Assembly (NCBI GenBank): GCA_024639625.1
Contig: JAHEIA010000110.1
Coordinates: 1 to 8,417, forward strand
Length of the DNA: 8,417 bases
Source of the DNA: Chromatiales bacterium
GTDB lineage: Bacteria > Pseudomonadota > Gammaproteobacteria > Chromatiales > Chromatiaceae
Direction of reading: 5' to 3'
Below, one piece after another: positions 1 through 6,336 of the stretch. The notes beneath the pieces were generated by a model. That model made no database searches and was not told the origin of the DNA. It saw only the letters and a list, made by a program, of their open reading frames with translations. The position numbers were made by a program, and so were the translations under genes. Each line of letters starts with the position of its first letter. Position 1 is the stretch's first letter.

Positions 1-1
1 G

Positions 2-913
2 TTGTTTGCCGAGTGGGCGGAGAACCCGGATCTGTGGATCTGGGCGGATTTCGATCAAGAGGACCCCTCGCGCGAGAAGAAGAGGTTTGTTGAGACCTTC
101 GGTCTACATCCCCTAGCCATCGCCGATGCGCAGCGAGAGCGCCACCCGCCGAAGCTGGAACTGTTCGATGACCACCTATTCCTGCTGGTAAGCGGGCTCG
201 ACGCAAAGACCGCAGATATCGATTTCCGCACGATTCAGATCGCTCTTTTTGTCAGCGACCGTTTCCTGGTGACCCGGCGCAAGGATGAGTCGGTCAGCAT
301 CGACGCGATCCGGGCCGAGGCCGAGAACGGTAGTCTAGATGTGTCCCGGGGGCCGGCACACGTCGCCTATCGGATTCTCCGTCGGGTCACGGACCGTTAC
401 ACCACGCTTGTAGAAGGGTTGCAGCGGGGCCTCGATAGCATGGAAGACGAGATGTTCGAGAACCCACGGGACGCCCTGCTGGAAGACCTGCTCGGCTTTG
501 GCCGGAACCTCAAGCGGTTGCGCCGCGTATTCAATTACCATCAAGATCTTTTTGCTCGTTTGACCCGCAAGGACCACCCCTTCATAGAAAAGTCGGAGCG
601 ACACGAATTCATCGACGTATTCGAACATACGGAGCGCCTGGCGAGCCTCACCTCCTTGTACAAGGAGCTGGCCGACGACCTGATGAACGGCTATATCTCG
701 GTCACCAGTCATCGCCTCAACCAGATCATGAAGGTGCTGACCGTGGTGACGGTGATCTTCCTGCCCCTGACGCTTATGGTCGGCATCTACGGCATGAACT
801 TCGAATACATCCCCGAGTTGAAATTCCACTATGCCTATTTCGTTTTCCTTGGCGTGATGGGCTTGATCGTCGTCGGGTTACTGCTGCTATTTCGCAAGAT
901 GCGATGGCTCTGA
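2..913 (+). CDS. corA: CorA-type magnesium/divalent-cation transporter, 5' end probably outside window
   Basis: CorA proteins form pentameric inner-membrane channels that take up Mg2+ (some members Co2+ or Ni2+). The visible 303 residues show the family layout: an N-terminal alpha/beta cytoplasmic domain (about 1-120), a long charged helical region (about 120-240), and two C-terminal membrane helices (about 243-262 and 278-297). The signature GMN triplet is at 264-266, in the context YGMNFEYIPEL, directly after the first helix, followed by a short acidic loop. The GMN-FE-x-IPEL form favours CorA over the ZntB zinc branch. The protein ends with a basic tail (FRKMRWL). The first readable codon is TTG at base 2 with no ribosome site visible; family members usually have about 10-20 more residues, so the real start probably lies upstream. 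The cation cannot be decided from sequence alone. Confidence 0.9.
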   Translation: MFAEWAENPDLWIWADFDQEDPSREKKRFVETFGLHPLAIADAQRERHPPKLELFDDHLFLLVSGLDAKTADIDFRTIQIALFVSDRFLVTRRKDESVSIDAIRAEAENGSLDVSRGPAHVAYRILRRVTDRYTTLVEGLQRGLDSMEDEMFENPRDALLEDLLGFGRNLKRLRRVFNYHQDLFARLTRKDHPFIEKSERHEFIDVFEHTERLASLTSLYKELADDLMNGYISVTSHRLNQIMKVLTVVTVIFLPLTLMVGIYGMNFEYIPELKFHYAYFVFLGVMGLIVVGLLLLFRKMRWL

Positions 914-1154
914 CCGGGCGGACTCTGATTACCGTTATTGGACGCGCGCGGTTGCCTTGGGGCGGGCGTCGGCGCAACATTGCGACCCATTCCCGATCGG
1001 CATCGGTCACCGCTGAGCGTGCTGTGCGGCCGTTGGCGGTGTGGCAGCTCCGGCGCGATCCGACGGTCCCGCGCTCGGAGCCGGGACCGGCACTAGGATT
1101 GGGCCGGCATTCCCGCTTAAGATTCTTTCAACTCCCCAGCAGCAGGAAACACGT

Positions 1155-1694
1155 ATGGGTAATTCCCTTCAAGATCAGCTTCTAAAGGCCGGGTTGGCCA
1201 GTGAAGAACAGGCGCGAAAGGCCAAGACGGGAAAGGCGCCGAAAAAACGGAGCAAGAAAGACCGTCGGACGCCTGTGCTGAGTGATAGCGCCCAGGCCGC
1301 GCGGCGGACGATGGCAGAGAAAGCGGAACGCGACCGGGCGCTGAACCAGAAGCGCGCTGCGGAGGCGGAACGCAATGCGCTGGAGGCGCAGGTCCGGCAG
1401 CTGATCGAGCAGAATCGCGTGTCTCGGGACGGCGCTGAGATCAGCTATCATTTTGTCGACAACGCCAAGGTGCGCAAACTGTTCGTCACTCCGGCCATGC
1501 AGGAAAAGCTGAGCAAGGGGCAGCTGGCAATCGTTCGGCTGGGCAAACAGTACGACGTCGTTTCGGCCGAGGTGGCGGAGAAGATTCGTGCCCGCGATGC
1601 GAGCTGCGTCGTGGCGGTTCAGGCGCCCAAGACCCAGGCCGCCGAAGAGGACCCGTACAAAGATTTCCCGGTACCTGACGATCTGATCTGGTAA
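1155..1694 (+). CDS. DUF2058 (YaiL-type) family protein
   Basis: This 179-residue protein matches the DUF2058 family, often labelled nucleoprotein/polynucleotide-associated enzyme, although no activity is established to my knowledge. The N-terminus NSLQDQLLKAGL, the lysine/arginine-rich stretch (about residues 20-40), the charged coiled-coil-like helix (about 50-90), a compact C-terminal domain (about 92-158) and the closing DPYKDFPVPDDLIW are all characteristic. The basic region suggests nucleic-acid contact, which is inference. An open frame extends upstream to 1041, but the ATG at 1155 is chosen because the protein then begins with the family's conserved N-terminus and AGGAA (1144-1148) sits 6 bases before it. 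It is soluble, with no signal peptide or membrane helix. It lies 241 bases after the CorA gene and is probably transcribed separately; I found no convincing -35/-10 pair in that gap. Confidence 0.9.
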   Translation: MGNSLQDQLLKAGLASEEQARKAKTGKAPKKRSKKDRRTPVLSDSAQAARRTMAEKAERDRALNQKRAAEAERNALEAQVRQLIEQNRVSRDGAEISYHFVDNAKVRKLFVTPAMQEKLSKGQLAIVRLGKQYDVVSAEVAEKIRARDASCVVAVQAPKTQAAEEDPYKDFPVPDDLIW

Positions 1695-2099
1695 ACGGGG
1701 GTGGGTTGGCCTTCGGTGCGGCCGATGCAGTCGCAATGCATTCGGATCTCAGGATAGTTGGCAGTGATCAGAGACCCAAAGCGAGCTCAAACAAGAGGGC
1801 GTCCCGGGTGGCGGAGTTTGAGCGGGCCGAGGAAGCTTGATTGCAACTGGTTTTGTTGGAGTGCCTGGTAGACATTGGTGAAGCAAAAAACCCGGGAGGA
1901 CAGATGCCCCCCCGAGTTGCCCTTCTCGCGCTAGCGCCGGCCTGGTACTTGCCTCTTGGGCGGCAAAACGAACCTGTTGCCGACGCTTGACTCCGCGTCC
2001 AAGGCAGGCAGCCTGCCGACCCCGGCATGCCATCACCGGCGAATCCACCTTTGCCATCACCTCCTTCGCTCTCTGTTCATTCTATCTATTCATTGCCAT
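1695..2099. other. Intergenic region between convergent genes, no supported gene
   Basis: This stretch lies between the convergent DUF2058 gene and the minus-strand secreted-protein gene. Just after the DUF2058 stop is a weak hairpin, TTGGCC/GGCCGA with an 8-base loop, without a following T-run. A strong minus-strand terminator lies at 1885-1916. At 2003-2017 there is a short perfect palindrome, GGCAGGC-A-GCCTGCC. At 2056-2066 the minus strand reads AAGGAGGTGAT, an ideal Shine-Dalgarno sequence. The longest open frames here (minus strand, 1749-2060 and 1768-2028) run through the terminator, have unlike-protein composition and resemble no family I know, so I do not call them genes. Confidence 0.6.
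1885..1916 (-). terminator. Rho-independent terminator, minus strand
   Basis: Read on the minus strand, the stem CTCGGGGGGGC pairs with GTCCTCCCGGG around a 4-base loop (11 pairs, three of them G-U) and is followed at once by six T. The three G-U pairs become A-C mismatches if read on the plus strand, and there is no T-run on that side, so the element is specific for minus-strand transcripts. It would end the transcript of the secreted-protein gene, leaving a 3' untranslated region of roughly 185-215 bases after the stop codon at 2100. Confidence 0.8.
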
Positions 2100-3248
2100 T
2101 CATTTCGGGCCTTTCGAGCCGCCGCCTCCGGTACCACCACCGCCGCCGGGGCCACCGTTACCACCGCCGCCACCACCGCCGCTGCCCTTGGATGGCTCGA
2201 TGCAGAGGTCTAGGTAGGTAAGGTTGTTGTCCGAGGGATCGATGGCCGCCTTGCCTCCGACGGGTGTTCCACCTCCCTTGGCAGCGGATAGATAGACGAG
2301 GGCCTCCGGATAGAGTTGCAGCACCTCTTCGATGTCCTCTTCCGTGATCTCCTTTATCACAGTCTCCTCGTCAAAGAATGTGTTCAACCCATACGGGCAG
2401 CTCGGGTCGAGGCTGAAGGTGAGCCGATACATGCCTTCGCCGTCGTTCATGCTGTTGACGAACCAGTTGTAGCCATAGACCACGCCGCCCTTGATGTTGA
2501 CCTCAGCGCCGTAGGATTCGGAATCCCCTTCGGGGACCGCGCCGAAAACCGCCCGGTTGAAGAGCACTTCACCTGCCTGGGCGCCTGTCCACTGATGATC
2601 GGCCGGGTCCCAGGTGACATCGGCGTTCAGCAGCCCGCAGACCGCCGGATCCGCGTCACAGTGCAGCTTCTGGATGGTCAGTCTGGCGCAGGCCGAGTAG
2701 ACGAGGGAGTCGGCCATGGACACCATGAGAGGTTCGCCAAGTTCGCTTCCGGATGCGCCGTGCATCTCTCCGACACCTCGTTCCCACAGATGGGTCATCG
2801 CGTACCCCATCTGGGGAAAAGCCTTCTTGTGGAGCACGGTCTCCACCCGGACCACCGAGTTTAGGAACCAAGGGACGACCTCGAGGTTGTCGCCCCAGTC
2901 GATCACGTCCACGAACACCGCTTCGGTTGGTACGGTGGTCTCCGCCACCCAACGGTTATCGGCACTTTGCTGGAGCCAATAATAGTTGGACCCTACGTAA
3001 ACGCAGGGCGGAATGGAAGCCTCAATGAATGGGTTCGTATCCAGGCCGATGCCGGTCACCTCCAGACATGCCGTGGCCGGGGCGAACTTGACCTCTAATG
3101 GTTCGGGTATCAGTTCGACACCCTCCGCCCAAATGGTGGGCACCGACAGGTTGTTGCCCGTGTCTGTGGGCTCCTCGGCCCACAACACTCCAGGCGCGGT
3201 AAGCGCCGTGCCGAGCGCCGCCACAATCAAGTACCAGATCTTCTTCAT
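2100..3248 (-). CDS. Secreted cysteine-containing protein with glycine-rich C-terminal tail, unknown function
   Basis: This 382-residue protein begins with a Sec-type signal peptide: MKK, a hydrophobic core of about residues 5-20, and probable cleavage after VLWA at 24. The mature part has seven cysteines (61, 82, 187, 197, 204, 284, 349), consistent with disulfides outside the cytoplasm. It contains recognisable blocks NLSVPTIWAEGVEL (33-46), VIDWGDNLEVVPW (115-127) and MGYAMTHLWERGVGEMHG (147-164). I have the impression that such blocks recur in secreted hypothetical proteins of other bacteria, but I know no function. Residues 356-379 are almost pure glycine with a few Ser, Pro, Asn and Thr, then GPK. 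There is no PEP-CTERM or LPXTG-like anchor. The start ATG at 3246-3248 follows AAGGAG by about 10 bases. The gene diverges from the kinase operon and ends at the terminator at 1885-1916. Periplasmic, surface or released location is inference. Confidence 0.8.
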   Translation of the reverse strand: MKKIWYLIVAALGTALTAPGVLWAEEPTDTGNNLSVPTIWAEGVELIPEPLEVKFAPATACLEVTGIGLDTNPFIEASIPPCVYVGSNYYWLQQSADNRWVAETTVPTEAVFVDVIDWGDNLEVVPWFLNSVVRVETVLHKKAFPQMGYAMTHLWERGVGEMHGASGSELGEPLMVSMADSLVYSACARLTIQKLHCDADPAVCGLLNADVTWDPADHQWTGAQAGEVLFNRAVFGAVPEGDSESYGAEVNIKGGVVYGYNWFVNSMNDGEGMYRLTFSLDPSCPYGLNTFFDEETVIKEITEEDIEEVLQLYPEALVYLSAAKGGGTPVGGKAAIDPSDNNLTYLDLCIEPSKGSGGGGGGGNGGPGGGGGTGGGGSKGPK

Positions 3249-3375
3249 GTCGGATGTTCTCCTTTTCCGAATTGCACCAATCCCTTCGTAGGAGCCAACC
3301 CCCGATCCATGCTACATGCGGGGAGGAGTGCACCTTGGCCCCTTATGTTAAAGTAAGCATGTTCAGGGTGGTGCG

Positions 3376-3399
3376 GCCATAAGGTAGATACCTTATGGC
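3376..3399. promoter_or_regulatory. Perfect inverted repeat, probable operator in divergent intergenic region
   Basis: Arms GCCATAAGGTA (3376-3386) and TACCTTATGGC (3389-3399) are exact reverse complements with a 2-base spacer, GA. The site lies in the 174-base region between the divergent secreted-protein gene and the histidine kinase gene, ending 23 bases before the kinase start codon used here. With a 2-base loop and no T-run it is a poor terminator, and its length and symmetry suit a dimeric DNA-binding protein. A related, imperfect CTTA/TAAG inverted repeat lies at 3342-3357. The adjacent NarL/FixJ-type regulator is the obvious candidate binder, because that class often binds short inverted repeats; this is inference. 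I found no convincing sigma-70 boxes around it. Confidence 0.6.
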
Positions 3400-3422
3400 G
3401 CGCGTAGCCCGCCGAAATCCGT

Positions 3423-5225
3423 TTGGGTTCGATAACCTTGGCAAGCGATCGTTCGCTACCGACCTATTGGTTCACCATCGTGGCCGCTGCCACCTTCGGC
3501 ATGTTCGGTCTCCTGGGGTGGCACATTTACAGTTCGCACCGGGTCGGGCATGCCCTTCAGGCCGAACACGCGCGTGGTCTACGCCTCACCAATGCCATGT
3601 ATTCGCAAAATCTGCGCCTGGCGCATTTATGCCATTTGGTCGTGTTCGATGGTGTCTTGTCGGAGGTTGAAAAGTACTGGGATACGGCGAACCAGATGGA
3701 CGGCCATCTTGCCGAGATCGTGGCCGGAAGCGACCGGCATCAAATGGAATCTGTCGCGCGTGCACGGTGGGTGAACAGGGGCCTCAGGCAGCGGGAGCGG
3801 GACGCTATGCGCATGTCGGCCCAGGGTCGCCAGGATGAGGCGGCAGCGATGCTGCAAAACGCCCGTTACCGGAGCCTGATGAGCGAGTTCGACGAAACCG
3901 TCGACGACCTTGTCGATGATCTAAATACGACTTTTTCCCGCCGACTGGAGATCGAGGGTGCTCGTGATCGCACCATGCTCGTAGGGGCGTTCAGCATATT
4001 TCTCGTCGCAGCGGCGGTTTGGCTGGTACTCGCTGTTCGCCTGCGTCGCTGGGGGGCGAAGCTGCAGGTGGAAATGGCACTGCGGGAACGCGCCGAGTCG
4101 CAGCTGGGCGAGGCTCAGAAGATGGAAGCCCTGGGTCAATTGGCCGCCGGTGTAGCCCATGATTTCAACAATATCTTGACGGTGATACTGGGTTTCGTCG
4201 ACATAGCCCGAAAGGCGGTTGGCGCTGCACGGGAAAACGCGCTCGAGAAGATCGGGATGGCTGCGGATCAGGGAACGGAAGTCACCAGTTCCCTTCTTAC
4301 CTTCAGCCGCCGATCCGAGGCGGAGATGGGGGCACTGGAGCTGGGGGAGTTGGTGCAACAGACCCAGGTGTTGCTGCAGGGAATGCTCCCGGCGACGGTG
4401 CGGGTGCTTTTAGAAAGTAATCCGCCGGGCGAGGAGTTCTGGGTCTGGGGCAACCGGGCTCGCCTGCAGCAGGTACTGGTGAACCTGGTGCTGAACGCCC
4501 GCGATGCGATCCCCGCTGGTGGGGACGTAACAATCCGTCTCGGTCGGATCGAGACGAGCAGAAAACACGGAGTGCCAAGAATCTGCCTGGAGGTGGCGGA
4601 TACTGGGAGCGGAATGGCGCCCGAGGTCAAGGAGCGGATCTTCGAGCCGTTTTTCACCACTAAACCCCGGGGCCAAAGCACCGGACTGGGGCTTGCCATC
4701 GTGGCTGCCATAGTAGGTGAGCATCGTGGTGAGATCCAAGTCGAAACGGAGGCGGGCGCTGGTACGTGCTTCACATTGAGTCTACCAGAATTTATCGTGG
4801 ATGACCCTGAAGCCGAAACAACCTCACCCGTCGGTAGCAGGCCGGTTTGGATATTTTCCGCCGATCCGTATATCGCAGGCTTCATCGCCTCCGCTCTCGC
4901 GCGAGTAGGGTGCCGCACGCAAGAGTTTTCTTTATCCGACTCCGCTATCGGCTCTGCTAGGATTGAAGAACGGCCTGCGCTGGTCGTAATGGATGCGGAA
5001 GAGCGGCAAGCTCGGGTGCCGGAGTATCTACGGTTGCTCTGGAATCGGGCGCAGCAAATCCCGGTGTTGGTACTCAGCAGTGACGGCTCGGAGCTTGGTG
5101 AGGGCACGCTCGAAGGACCGGTGATGGTTCTTGCGAAGCCATTTATGGTGACGGAATTGGTAGCATTGGTAACACGTTTGGTAGGCAGCGATGGGATATA
5201 TGACCCGGGTTCTAGTGGTCGATGA
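3423..5225 (+). CDS. Membrane-bound hybrid sensor histidine kinase with C-terminal receiver domain
   Basis: This 600-residue protein senses a signal at the membrane and autophosphorylates. A first membrane helix (about 16-36) and a second (about 186-206) flank a mostly helical extracytoplasmic domain (about 37-185) with no PAS or other named sensor fold that I recognise; it looks like a helical bundle. The dimerisation/phosphoacceptor helix carries His246 in VAHDFNNIL. The ATPase domain shows the N-box (Asn354, Asn358, NLVLNARDA), DTGSGM (393-398), FEPFFTTK (407-414) and GLGLAIV (421-427), all intact. Residues about 474-588 form a receiver domain with candidate phosphoacceptor Asp524 (VVMDAE), Ser552/553 and Lys572; only one acidic residue (Asp481) is seen in the usual acidic pocket at its start. 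The start is uncertain: TTG at 3423 is the first possible codon after an in-frame stop at 3405, TTG at 3438 is the alternative, and neither has a clear ribosome site. It overlaps the response-regulator gene by 35 bases. Confidence 0.9.
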   Translation: MGSITLASDRSLPTYWFTIVAAATFGMFGLLGWHIYSSHRVGHALQAEHARGLRLTNAMYSQNLRLAHLCHLVVFDGVLSEVEKYWDTANQMDGHLAEIVAGSDRHQMESVARARWVNRGLRQRERDAMRMSAQGRQDEAAAMLQNARYRSLMSEFDETVDDLVDDLNTTFSRRLEIEGARDRTMLVGAFSIFLVAAAVWLVLAVRLRRWGAKLQVEMALRERAESQLGEAQKMEALGQLAAGVAHDFNNILTVILGFVDIARKAVGAARENALEKIGMAADQGTEVTSSLLTFSRRSEAEMGALELGELVQQTQVLLQGMLPATVRVLLESNPPGEEFWVWGNRARLQQVLVNLVLNARDAIPAGGDVTIRLGRIETSRKHGVPRICLEVADTGSGMAPEVKERIFEPFFTTKPRGQSTGLGLAIVAAIVGEHRGEIQVETEAGAGTCFTLSLPEFIVDDPEAETTSPVGSRPVWIFSADPYIAGFIASALARVGCRTQEFSLSDSAIGSARIEERPALVVMDAEERQARVPEYLRLLWNRAQQIPVLVLSSDGSELGEGTLEGPVMVLAKPFMVTELVALVTRLVGSDGIYDPGSSGR

Positions 5226-5847
5226 CCACGCGCTGATGCGCGACATGCTGCGCGAGCGGCTGAACCAGGAACCAGACCTGGAAGTGATCGGCGCAGCATC
5301 GAACGCGGAGGAGGCGATGCTTTTCGTCGAGGATCTGGCTCCGGATCTGGTGGTATTGGATATCGACATGCCGGGATTGTCGGCTTTCGAAGCCGCCAGG
5401 CAGATCCGGCATTTGTTGCCGGATACTCGCGTACTCTTCCTTAGCGCCTACGTTCAGGACGGTTACATCAGCCAGGTGCTCCAGGTGCGTGCCTGCGGCT
5501 ACGCGACTAAGGGCAATTCGCCGGAGAGCCTCATCGCCTGCATACGAAAGGTGGCTCAAGGTGGGACTTGCTTCTCCGGGGAGATAGAGCGGCGCCTCGA
5601 GATCGGCGTAGACGGTGTCCGGCTCGCCAACGCCCTGCGCACCCGGGCGGAAACCCTCACGCCGAGGGAGCGGGAGGTCCTCATTCACTTGGCGCGTGGG
5701 GCCTCTAAGAAGGTCATTGCCAAGACCCTAGGCGTCAGTGTGAAAACCGTGGAGCAGCATTGTATCCACGTCATGCAGAAACTGGATATCCACGACCGGG
5801 TGGAGCTCGCTCGTTTCGCGGTCCGGGAAGGAATGGTCGAACCCTGA
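5191..5847 (+). CDS. NarL/FixJ-family response regulator
   Basis: This 218-residue two-domain regulator is the likely partner of the preceding kinase. The receiver domain (about 5-125) has the acidic pair Asp11-Asp12, the phosphoacceptor Asp57 in VVLDIDMPG, Ser85 and Lys107, so it should be phosphorylatable. The LuxR-type helix-turn-helix (about 155-212) begins LTPREREVL and continues GASKKVIAKTLGVSVKTVEQH; the recognition helix is complete. The gene starts inside the end of the kinase gene, at ATG 5191; a second in-frame ATG at 5200 (MTRVLVVDD) gives the usual receiver N-terminus and has GGGA close upstream, so that may be the true start. The overlap points to translational coupling and fixed stoichiometry. 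Target genes are unknown; the palindrome before the kinase gene is a reasonable candidate (inference). Confidence 0.93.
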   Translation: MGYMTRVLVVDDHALMRDMLRERLNQEPDLEVIGAASNAEEAMLFVEDLAPDLVVLDIDMPGLSAFEAARQIRHLLPDTRVLFLSAYVQDGYISQVLQVRACGYATKGNSPESLIACIRKVAQGGTCFSGEIERRLEIGVDGVRLANALRTRAETLTPREREVLIHLARGASKKVIAKTLGVSVKTVEQHCIHVMQKLDIHDRVELARFAVREGMVEP

Positions 5848-5848
5848 A

Positions 5849-5877
5849 GGTTCACCGCGCCTCCCGCGCAGTGAACC
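5849..5877. terminator. Hairpin after response-regulator gene, possible weak terminator
   Basis: GGTTCACCGCGC (5849-5860) pairs with GCGCAGTGAACC (5866-5877) around the 5-base loop CTCCC, with one C-A mismatch on the plus strand that becomes a G-U pair on the minus strand. It begins two bases after the stop codon of the regulator. No T-run follows. An overlapping alternative stem, CTCCCGC (5861-5867) with GCGGGAG (5891-5897), is followed by TTT. Either fold could end or stabilise the kinase-regulator transcript. Position supports a terminator; the missing T-run argues against an efficient one. Confidence 0.45.
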
Positions 5878-5949
5878 GGACGCGCAGGGGGCGGGAGTTT
5901 CTCCTAAGGTAGGCGAACCTCTGCCGAACTCGCGGGATTCTTGATTCCC

Positions 5950-6336
5950 ATGTCCATAGCGCTTGCCATACTTTCCGTAATCCTCATCGTCATGTCGCTG
6001 TACGGTGCAGTCGCACCGGACAAACTTACGACACTGGTTAGGGGGTTCATGACCCGAGACGGGGTCTGGTTTGCCGTTGCGTTTCGGGTCTTGCTGGCAC
6101 TCCTGTTGTGGTTTTCAGCCCCTGTCTCGCATACCCCGATGACCTTCAAGGCACTTGCGCTATTAGCGTTTGTGGCGGCGATTGCCCTGCCTTGCATAGG
6201 TTCGCAGCGCCTGCTGAGGATCATAGACTACGTCGCTTCCTGGCCACCGCTGGCGATCCGGTTTCAGTGTCTGCTGGGTGCGGCGTTCGGCGGATTTCTC
6301 CTGTGGTCCGCGTCGCCGGGGGTGGGGGTTTCTTGA
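5950..6336 (+). CDS. Small four-helix integral membrane protein, unknown function
   Basis: This 128-residue protein is strongly hydrophobic, with four likely membrane helices at about residues 2-22, 39-58, 66-84 and 99-120. Short loops contain charged residues (PDKL, MTRDG, SQRLLR). It has no recognisable catalytic motif, and I do not recognise a family. The ATG at 5950 is preferred; an in-frame TTG at 5941 would add three residues (MIP). Neither has a clear ribosome site, so the exact start is uncertain. It lies 102 bases after the response regulator, beyond the hairpin at 5849-5877, so it could be read through from the kinase operon or have its own promoter. The hydrophobic pattern and the continuous frame support a real gene despite the small size. 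Confidence 0.7.
   Translation: MSIALAILSVILIVMSLYGAVAPDKLTTLVRGFMTRDGVWFAVAFRVLLALLLWFSAPVSHTPMTFKALALLAFVAAIALPCIGSQRLLRIIDYVASWPPLAIRFQCLLGAAFGGFLLWSASPGVGVS

Noticed and set aside
904..1185. 93-codon open frame between the CorA and DUF2058 genes
   Set aside because: It overlaps both neighbours out of frame, is arginine-rich like other shadow frames, and has no start signal.
1749..2060. 103-codon minus-strand open frame after the ideal Shine-Dalgarno
   Set aside because: It passes through the terminator at 1885-1916, has unlike-protein composition, and the spacing from the ribosome site to its starts is poor.
2056..2066. Possible fragment of a 16S rRNA 3' end on the plus strand (ATCACCTCCTT)
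   Set aside because: Only these 11 bases match; the flanking bases do not continue the conserved 16S end.
3395..3670. Open frame from ATG 3395 as an alternative kinase start
   Set aside because: It is in a different frame from the kinase, and its product lacks the membrane helix and any motif.
4268..5299. 343-codon open frame on the minus strand under the kinase gene
   Set aside because: It is antisense to a kinase with all motifs intact, is rich in Ser/Arg/Pro typical of shadow frames in GC-rich DNA, and has no family resemblance.
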